Assembly: GCA_046758005.1 (NCBI GenBank)
Contig: JBHHZJ010000068.1
Coordinates: 1-20,358, forward strand
Direction: 5' to 3'
From: JBHHZJ01 sp046758005
Lineage (GTDB): Bacteria > Pseudomonadota > Alphaproteobacteria > Kiloniellales > J153
DNA length: 20,358 nt
Positions 9,509-17,758 of this stretch are shown here, piece by piece. Both the position numbers and the translations under genes were made by a program. Numbering within the stretch: position 1 is the stretch's first letter; each line of letters begins with the position of its first letter. The notes under the pieces are model-generated. The model worked only from the letters and a program-made list of their open reading frames with translations. It did not search any database and was not told the origin of the DNA.

Positions 9509-10868
9509 CTGTAAAGGTCCCTGTGGTCAGGCCGTTTCTCGGCGCAAAACGGCACTTTGTTACGGTTAACGCCTGCCCGCCGGCGCGTCGGTAACCCAAA
9601 TGCGGAACGGCGAGCAGGCCGCGCGTATCGCGCAGGGCCGGCAAGGCGGGCCGCGCGGGCGCCGGAATGAGCGTGGCGCGCACCTCCGGCGCGGCGCGGC
9701 GCGCTTCCGTCCATCCGGCGGCGCCGAGGCCGTCGACCCTGAGATCGCCCGGCTGGCGCGGCCCGCCGCGCACCGCGATCTCGAAGCGGCCGTCCCACAA
9801 CACCGCCTCGCCCGGGCGCAACGGACACGCGGCCGCCGCGGCCGATTCGCGCACGACCAGGAGGCGGCCCCGCCGGGGTAGGACCCGGCAGCCGCCCAAG
9901 GTCGCGCCCCGGTCGAGGCCCGCGACAAGGCGCGCGTGCAGGCGCTCCAGCCGCTCCAAACGCGGCGCGTACTCGAGGCCGCCCACGGTCATCAGGACCC
10001 GGGACAGGGCGCGCAGGCCGACCTCGGCCGGAGCGGCGGCCAACGGTACGGGATCGAGCTCGATGAAGCCCGCGGGATGGACCGTGGCGGCGCGGGCCAA
10101 GAGCCGCGCCAGCATCGCCTCGAGGGCGGCGCGCGCCCGGCCGAGGTGGGCCGCGGTGGCGCCGAGCCTGTCCGCCGTCAGTCCCTCCGAGGCGAGCGCC
10201 GGCATCAGGCGGCGCAGCCGCGCCCGCGCATGGGCCGGATCCCGGTTCGTCGGATCTTCGATCCAGGGCAGCCCGCGCGCCGCCAGCGTCGCCTCGAGGC
10301 GCGCCTTGGGCACCGGAAGCAGCGGCCGCAGCACGCGCACCGCGGACAGCTCGGCCACCGGCGCCATGGCGGCCAGCCCATCCACTCCGCTGCCCCGGCC
10401 GAGGCGCAGGAGCAGGGTTTCGGCCTGATCGTCGCGTTGATGGGCGAGCGCCAGATGGAGCACCCGGTGGCGCGCGCACCAACCGGTCAACAGGTCGTAA
10501 CGGGCGCGTCGCGCCGCCGCCTGCACGTTGGCCGGCGGCTTCGTGCCGCGCCAGCGCAAGGTTCGGTGCGCGAGCCCAAGGGCCGCCAGGACGCGGCCGA
10601 CCTGCGCGGCCTCGGCCGCCGATTCGCGGCGCAGGCCGTGATCGACCGTGAGCGCCACCACGCGCCCGGCGCGCGCCCGGGCCCAGTCGTCCAGGAGGAC
10701 GGCGAGGGCCAGGCTGTCGGCGCCGCCCGAGACGCCGACGGCGATTTGCGGCGCCGGCTCGAACGGGCCGAGGCGGGCCATCAGATCCGCGAATTCGGAT
10801 CGGGTCAGGGCTCGATGGCGCGGACCTGGCGGCGAGTGCGCTCGGCGCGGCCGGTCGTCTGCGCTCAC
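9501..10868 (-). CDS. tilS: tRNA(Ile)-lysidine synthetase
   Basis: This 455-residue protein is an N-type ATP pyrophosphatase that turns C34 of the CAU-anticodon tRNA-Ile into lysidine, letting it read AUA. The P-loop is VGVSGGADS (SGGADS at 47-52), followed by VDHGLRRES, the HRTLRW strand, NVQAAARRARYDLL, LALAHQRDDQAETLLLRLGRGSG and IEDPTNRD, all typical of TilS. The C-terminal half is less conserved. The start is GTG, whose last base plus the next two form the TGA of cpoB (GTGA, 10865-10868), so translation is probably coupled. In this GC-rich genome AUA should be rare, but the enzyme is normally essential. Confidence 0.95.
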   Translation of the reverse strand: MSADDRPRRAHSPPGPRHRALTRSEFADLMARLGPFEPAPQIAVGVSGGADSLALAVLLDDWARARAGRVVALTVDHGLRRESAAEAAQVGRVLAALGLAHRTLRWRGTKPPANVQAAARRARYDLLTGWCARHRVLHLALAHQRDDQAETLLLRLGRGSGVDGLAAMAPVAELSAVRVLRPLLPVPKARLEATLAARGLPWIEDPTNRDPAHARARLRRLMPALASEGLTADRLGATAAHLGRARAALEAMLARLLARAATVHPAGFIELDPVPLAAAPAEVGLRALSRVLMTVGGLEYAPRLERLERLHARLVAGLDRGATLGGCRVLPRRGRLLVVRESAAAAACPLRPGEAVLWDGRFEIAVRGGPRQPGDLRVDGLGAAGWTEARRAAPEVRATLIPAPARPALPALRDTRGLLAVPHLGYRRAGGQALTVTKCRFAPRNGLTTGTFTVA

Positions 10869-11908
10869 GGACAGGCCAGGCGCTGCCGCTCTTGCTTGGC
10901 GCGCTGGAGGATCGTCACGGCGGCGTTGGGGTAACGCTTCCGCAACTCGGCGAACGTGCCGCAGGCGTCCGGCTTGCTGCCGAGGGCGGCCAGCGACATG
11001 CCGAGCTTCAACAGGTTGTCCGGCGCCTTGGAGTTATCCGGATACTGCTGATACGCCTCGGCGAAGGTGATCGCCGCCTGCTGGTAGTCCTGCCGGACGT
11101 AGTAGGTCTCGCCCAGCCAGTACTTCGCGTTGCCGGCGAGGGGGCTGTCCGGGTGCTGCTCGACGAAGGCGCGCAGCGCCCGCTCCGCCTCGCCGTAGTT
11201 GGCCTGGCTGAGCAGGCCGAACGCGTGCTTGTACTGCTCCTCCGGCGTCTCGCCTTCGAGCGGATAGCCCAAGGCCGCCGTCTGCTCCGCCCCCGGCTGG
11301 CCCGGCTCGAGCGCGGGCGAGGACGGCTCGACGCGCTCGCTGCGCAGGGCCTGCAGGTCTTCCTCATTGATCGTGCCGAGCAGCCCCGGCTGCGAAGCGG
11401 CGGGAGCCGGCGCCTCGGCGCCGGAGACGGCGGCCTGCGCGCCGGGTGCGGGCGCCCCGCCGGCCACGTCCGGCGCGCCCTGCTCGAGACGTTGCAGGCG
11501 CTGCTCGACGTCCGCGGCGACTTTTTCGAGCTGGCCGCGCAACTGGGACTGCCGGTAGCCGACCTCCTCGACCTGTCCGGTCAACTCGCGGACCTGGGCC
11601 TCGAGCTGCGACATGCGCAGTTCGAGCCGGGCGGCGACGGTGGTCGTCAGGCCGGTGGCCTCGGTCGTCGCCGGGCCGGTGGCCGCCGGCGCCTTGGGCG
11701 GCTCGCCCCGGTAGACCTGCCGCTGCAGGGTGACCAGCTCCCGTTGCAGCCGGTCGATCCGGTCGATCAGGCTTTGGATCTGCGCGTCCTGGCCCAGAAC
11801 CGGCGGAGCAACGGCCCAGGAAACCGCGGCCAAGGCAAATGCGGCCCCGAGGCGCGCCCTACGATGGAGAAGACGGCGAACCGGCGCGATCACGGCACTG
11901 GCTGACAT
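10865..11908 (-). CDS. cpoB: Cell division coordinator CpoB (YbgF), periplasmic coiled-coil/TPR protein
   Basis: This gene is the usual last member of the tol-pal set. CpoB links Tol-Pal constriction to peptidoglycan synthesis in the periplasm. I place the start at the ATG at 11908 (347 residues) because it gives a signal peptide: an Arg-rich start, a hydrophobic run about 20-34, and a likely cut near PPVLG-QDAQ. Coiled-coil stretches lie at about 43-66 and 92-143, matching the trimerising part of YbgF. An Ala/Pro-rich linker follows, then tetratricopeptide repeats from about 221 to 335 (YKHAFGLLSQANYGEAERALRAF, AKYWLGETYYVRQDYQQAAITF). The frame runs open further upstream, but that part is not protein-like. 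No clear ribosome site is seen, so the start is moderately sure. Confidence 0.92.
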   Translation of the reverse strand: MSASAVIAPVRRLLHRRARLGAAFALAAVSWAVAPPVLGQDAQIQSLIDRIDRLQRELVTLQRQVYRGEPPKAPAATGPATTEATGLTTTVAARLELRMSQLEAQVRELTGQVEEVGYRQSQLRGQLEKVAADVEQRLQRLEQGAPDVAGGAPAPGAQAAVSGAEAPAPAASQPGLLGTINEEDLQALRSERVEPSSPALEPGQPGAEQTAALGYPLEGETPEEQYKHAFGLLSQANYGEAERALRAFVEQHPDSPLAGNAKYWLGETYYVRQDYQQAAITFAEAYQQYPDNSKAPDNLLKLGMSLAALGSKPDACGTFAELRKRYPNAAVTILQRAKQERQRLACP

Positions 11909-12131
11909 GACACTGGCTGGGCGCACCCACGGGCTCCAACGAATCCGGTACCCCCCTGCTTGACCGATATTCTTGTCAGAATTATGGCGTCTCGGCCAAG
12001 GTCCTTTCGCCCAGCCCCGGGGCCAACGCCTCAACCGAAGGCAACACCGCGCCGGAATCCACAGGCGCCGAGGCGGCCTATCGTCCGGAACGAAGAGCCA
12101 GGCGCGAGTCCCCCGATTCGGACGGCTGAGC

Positions 12132-12656
12132 CTAGTTCACCACGAATACGGCGCGCCTGTTCTGCGCCCAGGCCTCCTCGTTCGAGCCGAGGACCGCCGG
12201 CCGCTCCTTGCCGTAACTGATCGTGCTCAGCCGATTCGCGTCGATGCCAAGAGCCAGCAGGTAATCGTACACAGCATTCGCACGCCGCTCGCCAAGCGCG
12301 AGGTTGTATTCGCGCGTCCCGCGCTCGTCGCAGTGACCCTCGATGGTGATCGTGGTGGCCGGATAATTGTTCATCCACACCGCCACGGCCTCGATGGTCG
12401 CGCGCGCCTCCGGCTTCAGGTTGCTTTTGTCGAAATCAAAGAAAACGCGATCGCCGACATTGACAACGAGGTGCTCTTGAGTGCCGGGGGTCGGGCCAGG
12501 GATCGACGTCGGGCTGGGCGCCGGCGTCGTCGTTGCCGCCTGTGTCGTCGTGGTGGTCGTGCCACCGCCCGCGGTCCCCCCGGACTCCTCAGCCGCGGTG
12601 CCACATGCGGCCAGCAAGAACGCAGCCGCAATGAACGTGAGGAACTTAGAACGCAT
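12132..12656 (-). CDS. pal: Peptidoglycan-associated lipoprotein
   Basis: This 174-residue outer-membrane lipoprotein binds peptidoglycan and TolB. The lipoprotein signal ends in LLAAC with the lipidated Cys at 18. The next 40 residues are a Gly/Thr/Pro linker with six consecutive Thr. The OmpA-like domain spans about 61-174, with VFFDFDKSNL and the diaminopimelate-binding segment GHCDERGTREYNLALGERRA (107-126; Asp110 and Arg125). The C-terminus RRAVFVVN is as in other Pal proteins. The ATG is preceded by AGAGGA. It follows tolB after 149 bp, which hold a candidate promoter, and precedes cpoB by 223 bp, longer gaps than elsewhere in the cluster. Confidence 0.97.
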   Translation of the reverse strand: MRSKFLTFIAAAFLLAACGTAAEESGGTAGGGTTTTTTQAATTTPAPSPTSIPGPTPGTQEHLVVNVGDRVFFDFDKSNLKPEARATIEAVAVWMNNYPATTITIEGHCDERGTREYNLALGERRANAVYDYLLALGIDANRLSTISYGKERPAVLGSNEEAWAQNRRAVFVVN

Positions 12657-12742
12657 TTGGTGTCCTCTCGAGAATCCCCCGGAAATTGGGTGAAGGTTGG
12701 GTTGACCTACCGCTTGTGAGAGTCGAGGTCACCCTTCGGACA

Positions 12743-12770
12743 AGCATAACACCCAGCCCGCCAACGTCAT
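12743..12770 (-). promoter_or_regulatory. Candidate pal promoter
   Basis: On the minus strand ATGACG (12770-12765) and TATGCT (12748-12743) lie 16 bp apart in the tolB-pal gap, each matching 4 of 6 consensus bases. The leader to pal would be about 80 nt and contains an imperfect inverted repeat (GGTTGACCT 12700-12708 with AGGTCACCC 12726-12734). A separate pal promoter would fit the high Pal level seen in other bacteria, but this is inferred. Confidence 0.35.
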
Positions 12771-12805
12771 GCCGGCGCGGCGGGGCCGACTATACCGGTG
12801 GCCCC

Positions 12806-14155
12806 CTAGGGAATCAAGGGGGACCAAGCCGGGTCGGAGCCGTCCACCGGCGTCATCAGCTCCCGTTCGTTGAAGCCGGTCAGATCGATCGTGTACAGCT
12901 TCGAGGTAAGCCGGCCGCGCTCGTCGGCCGGCGTCTGGCGGTAGAACGACAGGACCCGTCCGTTCGGCGCCCACGTCGGGCCTTCGACCAGGAAACCCTT
13001 GGTGAGCATGCGCTCGCCGGTACCGTCGGGCCGCATCACGCCGATGAAGAACTCGCCCTGATAGATGCGCGTGAACGCGATGAGGTCGCCGCGCGGCGAC
13101 CAAACCGGCGTGGCGTAACGGCCGGGGCTGAAGGTGATGCGCCGGACGTTGCTGCCGTCCGCGGACATGACGTAGAGCTGCTGGCTGCCGCCCCGGTCGG
13201 AGTTGAAGACGATCTGCCGGGCGTCGGGGGAATAGCACGGCGAGGTGTCGATGGCCGGGTGGTCGGTCAGGCGCGTCACTTTCCGGGTGCGCAAGTCCAT
13301 CTCGTAGATTTCCGAATTCCCCTGCCGGGCCATGCTCATGATCACCTTGTTGCCGTCTGGGGAGAAGCGCGGCGCGAAGGTCATGCCCGGAAAATCGCCC
13401 AGCACCTCCTGCTGCCCCGTGTTCAGGTTGAAGAGATAGACGCGCGGCGTATCGCCGACGTAGGACAGGTAGGTGATCTCCTGCGTCGTCGGCGAGAACC
13501 GCGGCGTGAGGACGAGCGAGCCGCCGTCGGTCAGGAAGCGGTGGTTCTCGCCGTCCTGGTCCATGATGGAAAGGCGCTTGACGCGCCGGTTCTGCGGGCC
13601 GGTCTCGGAGATGTAGACGACCCGCGTGTCGAAGTACCCCTCTTCGCCGGTCAGCCGCTTGTAGATGGCGTCCGCGATGATGTGGGCCACGCGCCGCCAA
13701 TTGGACGGCGTCGTGAAGTACGCCAGGCCGGTCATCTGGGTCTCGGCGAAGACGTCCCACAGGCGGAACTCGACGCGCAGCCGGCCGTCCACTTGGAGCT
13801 GGGCGCCGCCGCTGATCAGCGCCTGGGCGTTGATCAGGCGCCAGTCCGCGAACTTGGGGGCGACGCGCAGCGTCGCCGGGTCCTGGATGAAGGCGCCGGG
13901 GTCGATGGGCTGGAACAGGCCGCTGCGCTCCAGATCGGCCGCGACCACCGCGGCGACGTCCTTGCCGACCTTCTTTTCCTGTGACGTCTCGCCGAAGAAA
14001 TCGGTGACCGCGATGGGCAGGGGCTCCACGAAGCCGCGGGTTATGTCGATCACCAACTCGGCGTGGACCGGCGCGGCCGCGGTCGTCGCCGCGGCCAACA
14101 CGAGGGCGAGCAGCGCGCGATGCGCGTGCCGATTCCGTCTCAATGCTTTGATCAT
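12806..14155 (-). CDS. tolB: Tol-Pal system beta-propeller protein TolB
   Basis: This periplasmic protein connects TolA to Pal. The ATG at 14155 is chosen because its bases overlap the tolA stop as ATGA and because it gives a good signal peptide with a likely cut after VHA (residue 32); a longer in-frame start exists but adds an unneeded 16 residues. The mature protein (about 417 residues) has an N-terminal domain (about 33-165: IDITRGFVEPLPIAVTDF, LINAQALISGGAQL) and a C-terminal six-bladed propeller with repeated blade patterns such as PRFSPDGNKVIMSMARQGNSEIY and PVWSPRGDLIAFTR. Length fits the family. Confidence 0.97.
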   Translation of the reverse strand: MIKALRRNRHAHRALLALVLAAATTAAAPVHAELVIDITRGFVEPLPIAVTDFFGETSQEKKVGKDVAAVVAADLERSGLFQPIDPGAFIQDPATLRVAPKFADWRLINAQALISGGAQLQVDGRLRVEFRLWDVFAETQMTGLAYFTTPSNWRRVAHIIADAIYKRLTGEEGYFDTRVVYISETGPQNRRVKRLSIMDQDGENHRFLTDGGSLVLTPRFSPTTQEITYLSYVGDTPRVYLFNLNTGQQEVLGDFPGMTFAPRFSPDGNKVIMSMARQGNSEIYEMDLRTRKVTRLTDHPAIDTSPCYSPDARQIVFNSDRGGSQQLYVMSADGSNVRRITFSPGRYATPVWSPRGDLIAFTRIYQGEFFIGVMRPDGTGERMLTKGFLVEGPTWAPNGRVLSFYRQTPADERGRLTSKLYTIDLTGFNERELMTPVDGSDPAWSPLIP

Positions 14156-15039
14156 GTTCCGAACATTTCTCGCGGATTGAATCGCAGGGTGAGTTCCCGC
14201 CACACCTCGTATTTTTTCGGCGGCAGGCGGAAGGGGCTACATATGTCGATCGCCCGTTTAGCGTTTTCCGCCGCGCTGCGGAAGTAGCCGTCCTGGACCA
14301 TGCGCACGACGTCGACGATGTCCGTCTCGCGCACCGAGCCGTCCGGGTTGAGCACGACGTGGATCTCGACGACCATGTCCTCGGCCTGCGGCGCGCCCGG
14401 ATCGAGCCGCCAGCAATCGCGCAGCTGCTGCTGGATCGCGCGGATCATTTCGTTCTGCTCGAAGACGCTGACCGGACGATTGACCGGGCCCCGGGTCTCG
14501 GCCTTCGCGGTCTGTTCGCGCTGCTGAGGCTTCGGCTTGGCCCGCAGCTTCTCAACGTTGCGCAGGATCGAGGCGAGCTGGTCGGGCTTGGGCGGCGTCG
14601 GCTCCGGCGGCGGCTTCGGCCGCGCCGTCTTCACCTCGGGGCGGCGGCGCGGCCTGGGCGGCGTCTTGACGACCGGCTTGGGCTTGGGATCCGGCTTGAC
14701 CTCGGGCGGCGGCGGCGGCTCCGGAGCCGGGAGGGGCTCGGGCTTGGCCTCGGCCGGCGGCGGCGGCTTGGGCGGGGGCTCGGGTGCCGGGGCCGGCGGC
14801 GGCGGCGGCTCCGCCTTGGCCACCTGCTTGGGCGGCTCCGGCTCCGGCGCCGGCTCCTCGGCCATGGGCGTCGGCTCGGGCTCGGGCAGCGGCTTCTCGA
14901 TGTCCTCCTCCTCGAGAACCACGAGCTCGACCGGCACGATCGCATCGGGCAGCGGGGTCACGAACGACGGCAGGCCGAACACGAGGACGCCGATTGCGAC
15001 CGCGTGCAGAATGCTCGATAAGATCGCCCCGTCGCGCAT
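14152..15039 (-). CDS. tolA: Tol-Pal system protein TolA
   Basis: This 295-residue inner-membrane protein spans the periplasm and passes proton-motive energy from TolQR to the outer membrane. The single transmembrane helix (about 6-27) holds the Ser-x3-His pattern (Ser8, His12) used by TolA and TonB to contact TolQ/ExbB. Residues about 49-152 are almost only Pro, Glu, Lys and Ala, so the spacer is an extended proline-rich rod, not the long Ala/Lys helix of enterobacteria. The globular end (about 190-295) shows MIRAIQQQLRDCW, VVLNPDGSV and CSPFRLPPKKYEVW, with two cysteines (209, 267) that could form a disulfide. It overlaps tolB by 4 bp. Confidence 0.95.
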   Translation of the reverse strand: MRDGAILSSILHAVAIGVLVFGLPSFVTPLPDAIVPVELVVLEEEDIEKPLPEPEPTPMAEEPAPEPEPPKQVAKAEPPPPPAPAPEPPPKPPPPAEAKPEPLPAPEPPPPPEVKPDPKPKPVVKTPPRPRRRPEVKTARPKPPPEPTPPKPDQLASILRNVEKLRAKPKPQQREQTAKAETRGPVNRPVSVFEQNEMIRAIQQQLRDCWRLDPGAPQAEDMVVEIHVVLNPDGSVRETDIVDVVRMVQDGYFRSAAENAKRAIDICSPFRLPPKKYEVWRELTLRFNPREMFGT

Positions 15040-15057
15040 GCCAGAGCCGATTTCGCC

Positions 15058-15534
15058 TTATTTGTTCGCTTTTTGCCTGCGGTCCTTGCGGTGCCGGCCC
15101 TTTGGCAGCTCGGCCACCAGGGCGACGCGGGTGAAGCCGGCGACGTTGATCGTGCCCATCACCTCCATGACGCGGCCGTAGTCGATACTGCGGTCGCCGC
15201 GCACGTAGATCCGGGTATCCGGCTTGTTGGCGGTGATCGCCTTGAGCCGCGCCACCAGGTTCTCGATGGTCACCTCGGTGTCCTGGATGAACACCTGGCC
15301 CTGGGCATCGACCGAGATGACCAGCGGCTCCTCCGACTCGGCGATGGACCTGGCCTTGGTCTTGGGCAAATCCACCGGCACGCCCACGGTGAGCAGCGGC
15401 GCCGTGATCATGAAGACGATCAGCAGGACCAGCATCACGTCGACGAACGGCGTGACGTTGATCTCGCTGAGCGGCCGGTAGGTCCTGCGCCGGTGGCTCG
15501 GCCCGCCGCCGCGGGCCAGGAATTCGCCCGCCAC
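15058..15534 (-). CDS. tolR: Tol-Pal system protein TolR (ExbD/TolR family)
   Basis: This 158-residue protein forms the proton channel with TolQ in the inner membrane. A short cytoplasmic arm (1-23) leads to EINVTPFVDVMLVLLIVF (24-41), where Asp32 is the conserved proton-carrying residue of the single transmembrane helix. The periplasmic domain contains VISVDAQGQVFI and DTRIYVRGDRSIDYGRVMEVM, typical of ExbD/TolR. The C-terminus is strongly basic. The start is GTG, 5 bp after the tolQ stop with GAGG just before. The order tolQ-tolR-tolA identifies it as TolR rather than ExbD. Confidence 0.96.
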   Translation of the reverse strand: MAGEFLARGGGPSHRRRTYRPLSEINVTPFVDVMLVLLIVFMITAPLLTVGVPVDLPKTKARSIAESEEPLVISVDAQGQVFIQDTEVTIENLVARLKAITANKPDTRIYVRGDRSIDYGRVMEVMGTINVAGFTRVALVAELPKGRHRKDRRQKANK

Positions 15535-15539
15535 GTCCC

Positions 15540-16265
15540 TTACCTCTCGTCCAACTGGCGCGACAGGATCGCGCCGAACTCGCCGGTGAACGCCTCCAGC
15601 CGCCCGGCATAGCGGCCCAGGTCGTTGGACAGCTTATTGAAGGCCACCACCGCCGGGATGGCGGCCACCAGACCGAGCGCGGTGGCGAACAGCGCCTCGG
15701 CGATGCCCGGGGCGACGACCGCCAGGCTCGTGTTCTCCGAGGCGGCGATCGAGGTGAAGGCGTTCATGATCCCCCACACGGTGCCGAACAGCCCGACGAA
15801 CGGCGCCGCCGAGCCGACCGAGGCGAGGAAGACCATGTGCCGCTCCAGGCGCTCCATCTCGCGCCCCAGCGTGATCTGCATGACCCGTTCGATCCGCTCC
15901 TGCAGGCCCACCCTCGAGTGCTCGCTGGTCACGGCGCCGCGCGCCGAGGAGCGGCGCCATTCGCGCATCGCCGAGACGAAGAGCGACGCCATGGGATCGG
16001 GCGGCACCCGGTCCATGCGGTCGTAGAGGTCGTCGAGCGAGCCGCCGGACCAGAACGCCTCCTCGAACTCCATCGCCTGGGCGCGCAGGCGGCGCATGCG
16101 CAAGACCTTCTCGAAGATGATCGCCCAGGTCCAGAACGAGGCGAGCAACAGGATCAGCAGGACGATCTTGACGACCACGTCCGCCTCGAAAAACAGGCCC
16201 CAGATCGTGAGGTCATACGCGACCGAGCCGTCGAGCGCGAGTGAATCGACCGCTTGGTTTTCCAT
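15540..16265 (-). CDS. tolQ: Tol-Pal system protein TolQ (MotA/TolQ/ExbB family)
   Basis: This 241-residue inner-membrane protein makes up the motor ring around TolR. Three transmembrane segments are seen at about 29-51, 144-168 and 183-209, with a cytoplasmic loop between the first and second. The second helix contains SAAPFVGLFGTVWGIMNAF and the third APGIAEALFATALGLVAAIPAVVAFN, both strongly conserved in TolQ. It begins with ATG 3 bp after ybgC and is followed closely by tolR. Length is close to the E. coli protein. Confidence 0.97.
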   Translation of the reverse strand: MENQAVDSLALDGSVAYDLTIWGLFFEADVVVKIVLLILLLASFWTWAIIFEKVLRMRRLRAQAMEFEEAFWSGGSLDDLYDRMDRVPPDPMASLFVSAMREWRRSSARGAVTSEHSRVGLQERIERVMQITLGREMERLERHMVFLASVGSAAPFVGLFGTVWGIMNAFTSIAASENTSLAVVAPGIAEALFATALGLVAAIPAVVAFNKLSNDLGRYAGRLEAFTGEFGAILSRQLDER

Positions 16266-16268
16266 GGA

Positions 16269-16715
16269 CTAACGTTGCTCCCGAGATTGGACGTAGGGTT
16301 GCAGCGCCTGACGGACGGGCGCCGGGATGCGCGCCGGGCGTCCGTCGCGGCGCACGCAGGCGACTCGCAGGGCGAGCCGCGCCAGCTCCTCCGCGCCGCG
16401 CCAGATGCCCTGATCGGCGAAGACGGTGGCCGCGGCCAGATCGACCAGACGCGAGCGCACCTCGATCAGATCGTCGAGGCGCGCCGGCGCCCGGAAATCG
16501 AGCGTGCAGTCGCGCACGGCAAAGGCCATGCCATAGCGTTCGGCCATTTCCGATTGGTTAACGCCGGCCAGGCGCAGCATCTCGGTGCGCGCCCGTTCCG
16601 CGAACTTGAGGTAGTTGGCGTAATACACGATGCCGCCGGCGTCCGTGTCCTCGTAGTAGACCCGGACCGGAAGGACGTGCGTGGCGCCGTCGATATGTCC
16701 CGACAACCCGCTCAC
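16269..16715 (-). CDS. ybgC: Tol-Pal-associated acyl-CoA thioesterase YbgC
   Basis: This 148-residue hotdog-fold enzyme hydrolyses acyl-CoA thioesters and is the standard first gene of tol-pal clusters, with a suggested role in phospholipid metabolism at the division site. The active-site segment VYYEDTDAGGIVYYANYLKFAERAR (19-43) is diagnostic; Asp25 corresponds to the catalytic Asp of 4-hydroxybenzoyl-CoA thioesterase. The start is GTG, overlapping the ruvB stop as GTGA (16712-16715). It joins the DNA-repair genes to the Tol genes in one run. Confidence 0.95.
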   Translation of the reverse strand: MSGLSGHIDGATHVLPVRVYYEDTDAGGIVYYANYLKFAERARTEMLRLAGVNQSEMAERYGMAFAVRDCTLDFRAPARLDDLIEVRSRLVDLAAATVFADQGIWRGAEELARLALRVACVRRDGRPARIPAPVRQALQPYVQSREQR

Positions 16716-17758
16716 GCCTCGGCCTCTCCGCCCGGCGCCAGCAGGTCGAGCTGCGCCAGCGCGCGCGGCGCCTCGCGTCCCAGATAGCCGAAGGCGGCGA
16801 CGGTCAGCACGCGTCCGCGCGGGGTGCGTTGCAGCAGGCCCTGTTGAATCAGGTACGGCTCGATCACTTCCTCGATCACGTCGCGCTGCTCGGACAAGGC
16901 GGCGGCCAAGGTGTCGACCCCGACCGGACCGCCGATGTAGCTGTCCGCGATCACGCCGAGGTAGCGCCGGTCCATCGCGTCGAGGCCGCGCTCGTCGACG
17001 TCGAGCCGGCGCAGCGCCGCGTCCGCCGCGGCCGCGTCGATCGCCGAGAGGCCCTCGACGGCGGCGAAGTCCCGGACCCGACGCAGCAGACGCCCGGCCA
17101 CGCGCGGCGTGCCGCGCGCGCGGCGCGCGATCTCGCGCGCACCGTCGGGCGCCAGCGCGACGTTCATGACCCGCGCCCCGCGCGCCACGATCTCCTGCAG
17201 CTCCTCGGGTTCGTAGAACAGGAGGCGCAGCGGAATGCCGAAACGCTCGCGCAGCGGCGTGGTGATCAGGCCGGAGCGCGTGGTCGCGCCGATCAGCGTG
17301 AACGGCGGCAGGTCGATGCGCACCGAGCGCGCGCCCGGGCCCTCGCCGATGATGAGGTCGAGCTGGAAGTCCTCCATGGCGGGATAGAGCACCTCCTCGA
17401 CCGCCGGCGGGAGGCGGTGAATCTCGTCGATGAACAGGACGTCGCGCGGCTGCAGGTTGGTCAGGATGGCGGCCAGGTCGCCGGCGCGCAACAGCACCGG
17501 GCCCGAGGTGGCGCGGAAGCCGACGCCCATCTCGCGCGCCACGATCTGCGCCAGCGTCGTCTTGCCCAGCCCCGGCGGGCCGTGGAACAGGACATGGTCG
17601 AGCGCCTCGCCGCGGCCGCGCGCGGCCTCGACGAAGACGCGCAGGTTCTCGCGCAACCGGCGCTGGCCGATGAACTCGTCGAGGCTCGCCGGCCGCAGCG
17701 ACGGCTCGGCCGCGTCCTCGCGCCCGAATTCCGGCGTGACGACGCGCGGCCCGGTCAC
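16712..17758 (-). CDS. ruvB: Holliday junction branch migration helicase RuvB
   Basis: This 348-residue AAA+ ATPase drives branch migration as a hexamer with RuvA. Visible are LRPASLDEFIGQ (21-31), Walker A HGPPGLGKTT (59-68), Walker B VLFIDEIHRL (107-116), the sensor GATTRSG, and the C-terminal winged helix with YIGGPVGVDTLAAAL and EPYLIQQGLLQRTPRGR. Length fits. It starts at a GTG whose bases overlap the ruvA stop (GTGA, 17755-17758). It ends by overlapping ybgC. Confidence 0.98.
   Translation of the reverse strand: MTGPRVVTPEFGREDAAEPSLRPASLDEFIGQRRLRENLRVFVEAARGRGEALDHVLFHGPPGLGKTTLAQIVAREMGVGFRATSGPVLLRAGDLAAILTNLQPRDVLFIDEIHRLPPAVEEVLYPAMEDFQLDLIIGEGPGARSVRIDLPPFTLIGATTRSGLITTPLRERFGIPLRLLFYEPEELQEIVARGARVMNVALAPDGAREIARRARGTPRVAGRLLRRVRDFAAVEGLSAIDAAAADAALRRLDVDERGLDAMDRRYLGVIADSYIGGPVGVDTLAAALSEQRDVIEEVIEPYLIQQGLLQRTPRGRVLTVAAFGYLGREAPRALAQLDLLAPGGEAEA

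Noticed and set aside
9400..10482. The ftsH reading frame stays open for about 360 codons upstream, suggesting a much longer protein or fusion
   Set aside because: The extra part lies on the same strand as tilS in another frame, is Arg/Pro/Gly-rich with no domain, and the known FtsH N-terminus begins exactly at the TTG at 9399. High GC makes stop codons scarce.
11909..12034. An upstream start for cpoB adding 42 residues
   Set aside because: The added residues would bury the signal peptide behind a Trp/Arg-rich stretch. The ATG at 11908 gives a normal exported protein.
14156..14203. An upstream start for tolB adding 16 residues
   Set aside because: The ATG at 14155 overlaps the tolA stop as ATGA and yields a standard signal peptide.
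14580..14900. Apparent tandem GGC/GCC-rich repeat in tolA, possible satellite
   Set aside because: It is explained by Pro/Glu/Lys codons of the TolA spacer and is not an independent DNA repeat.
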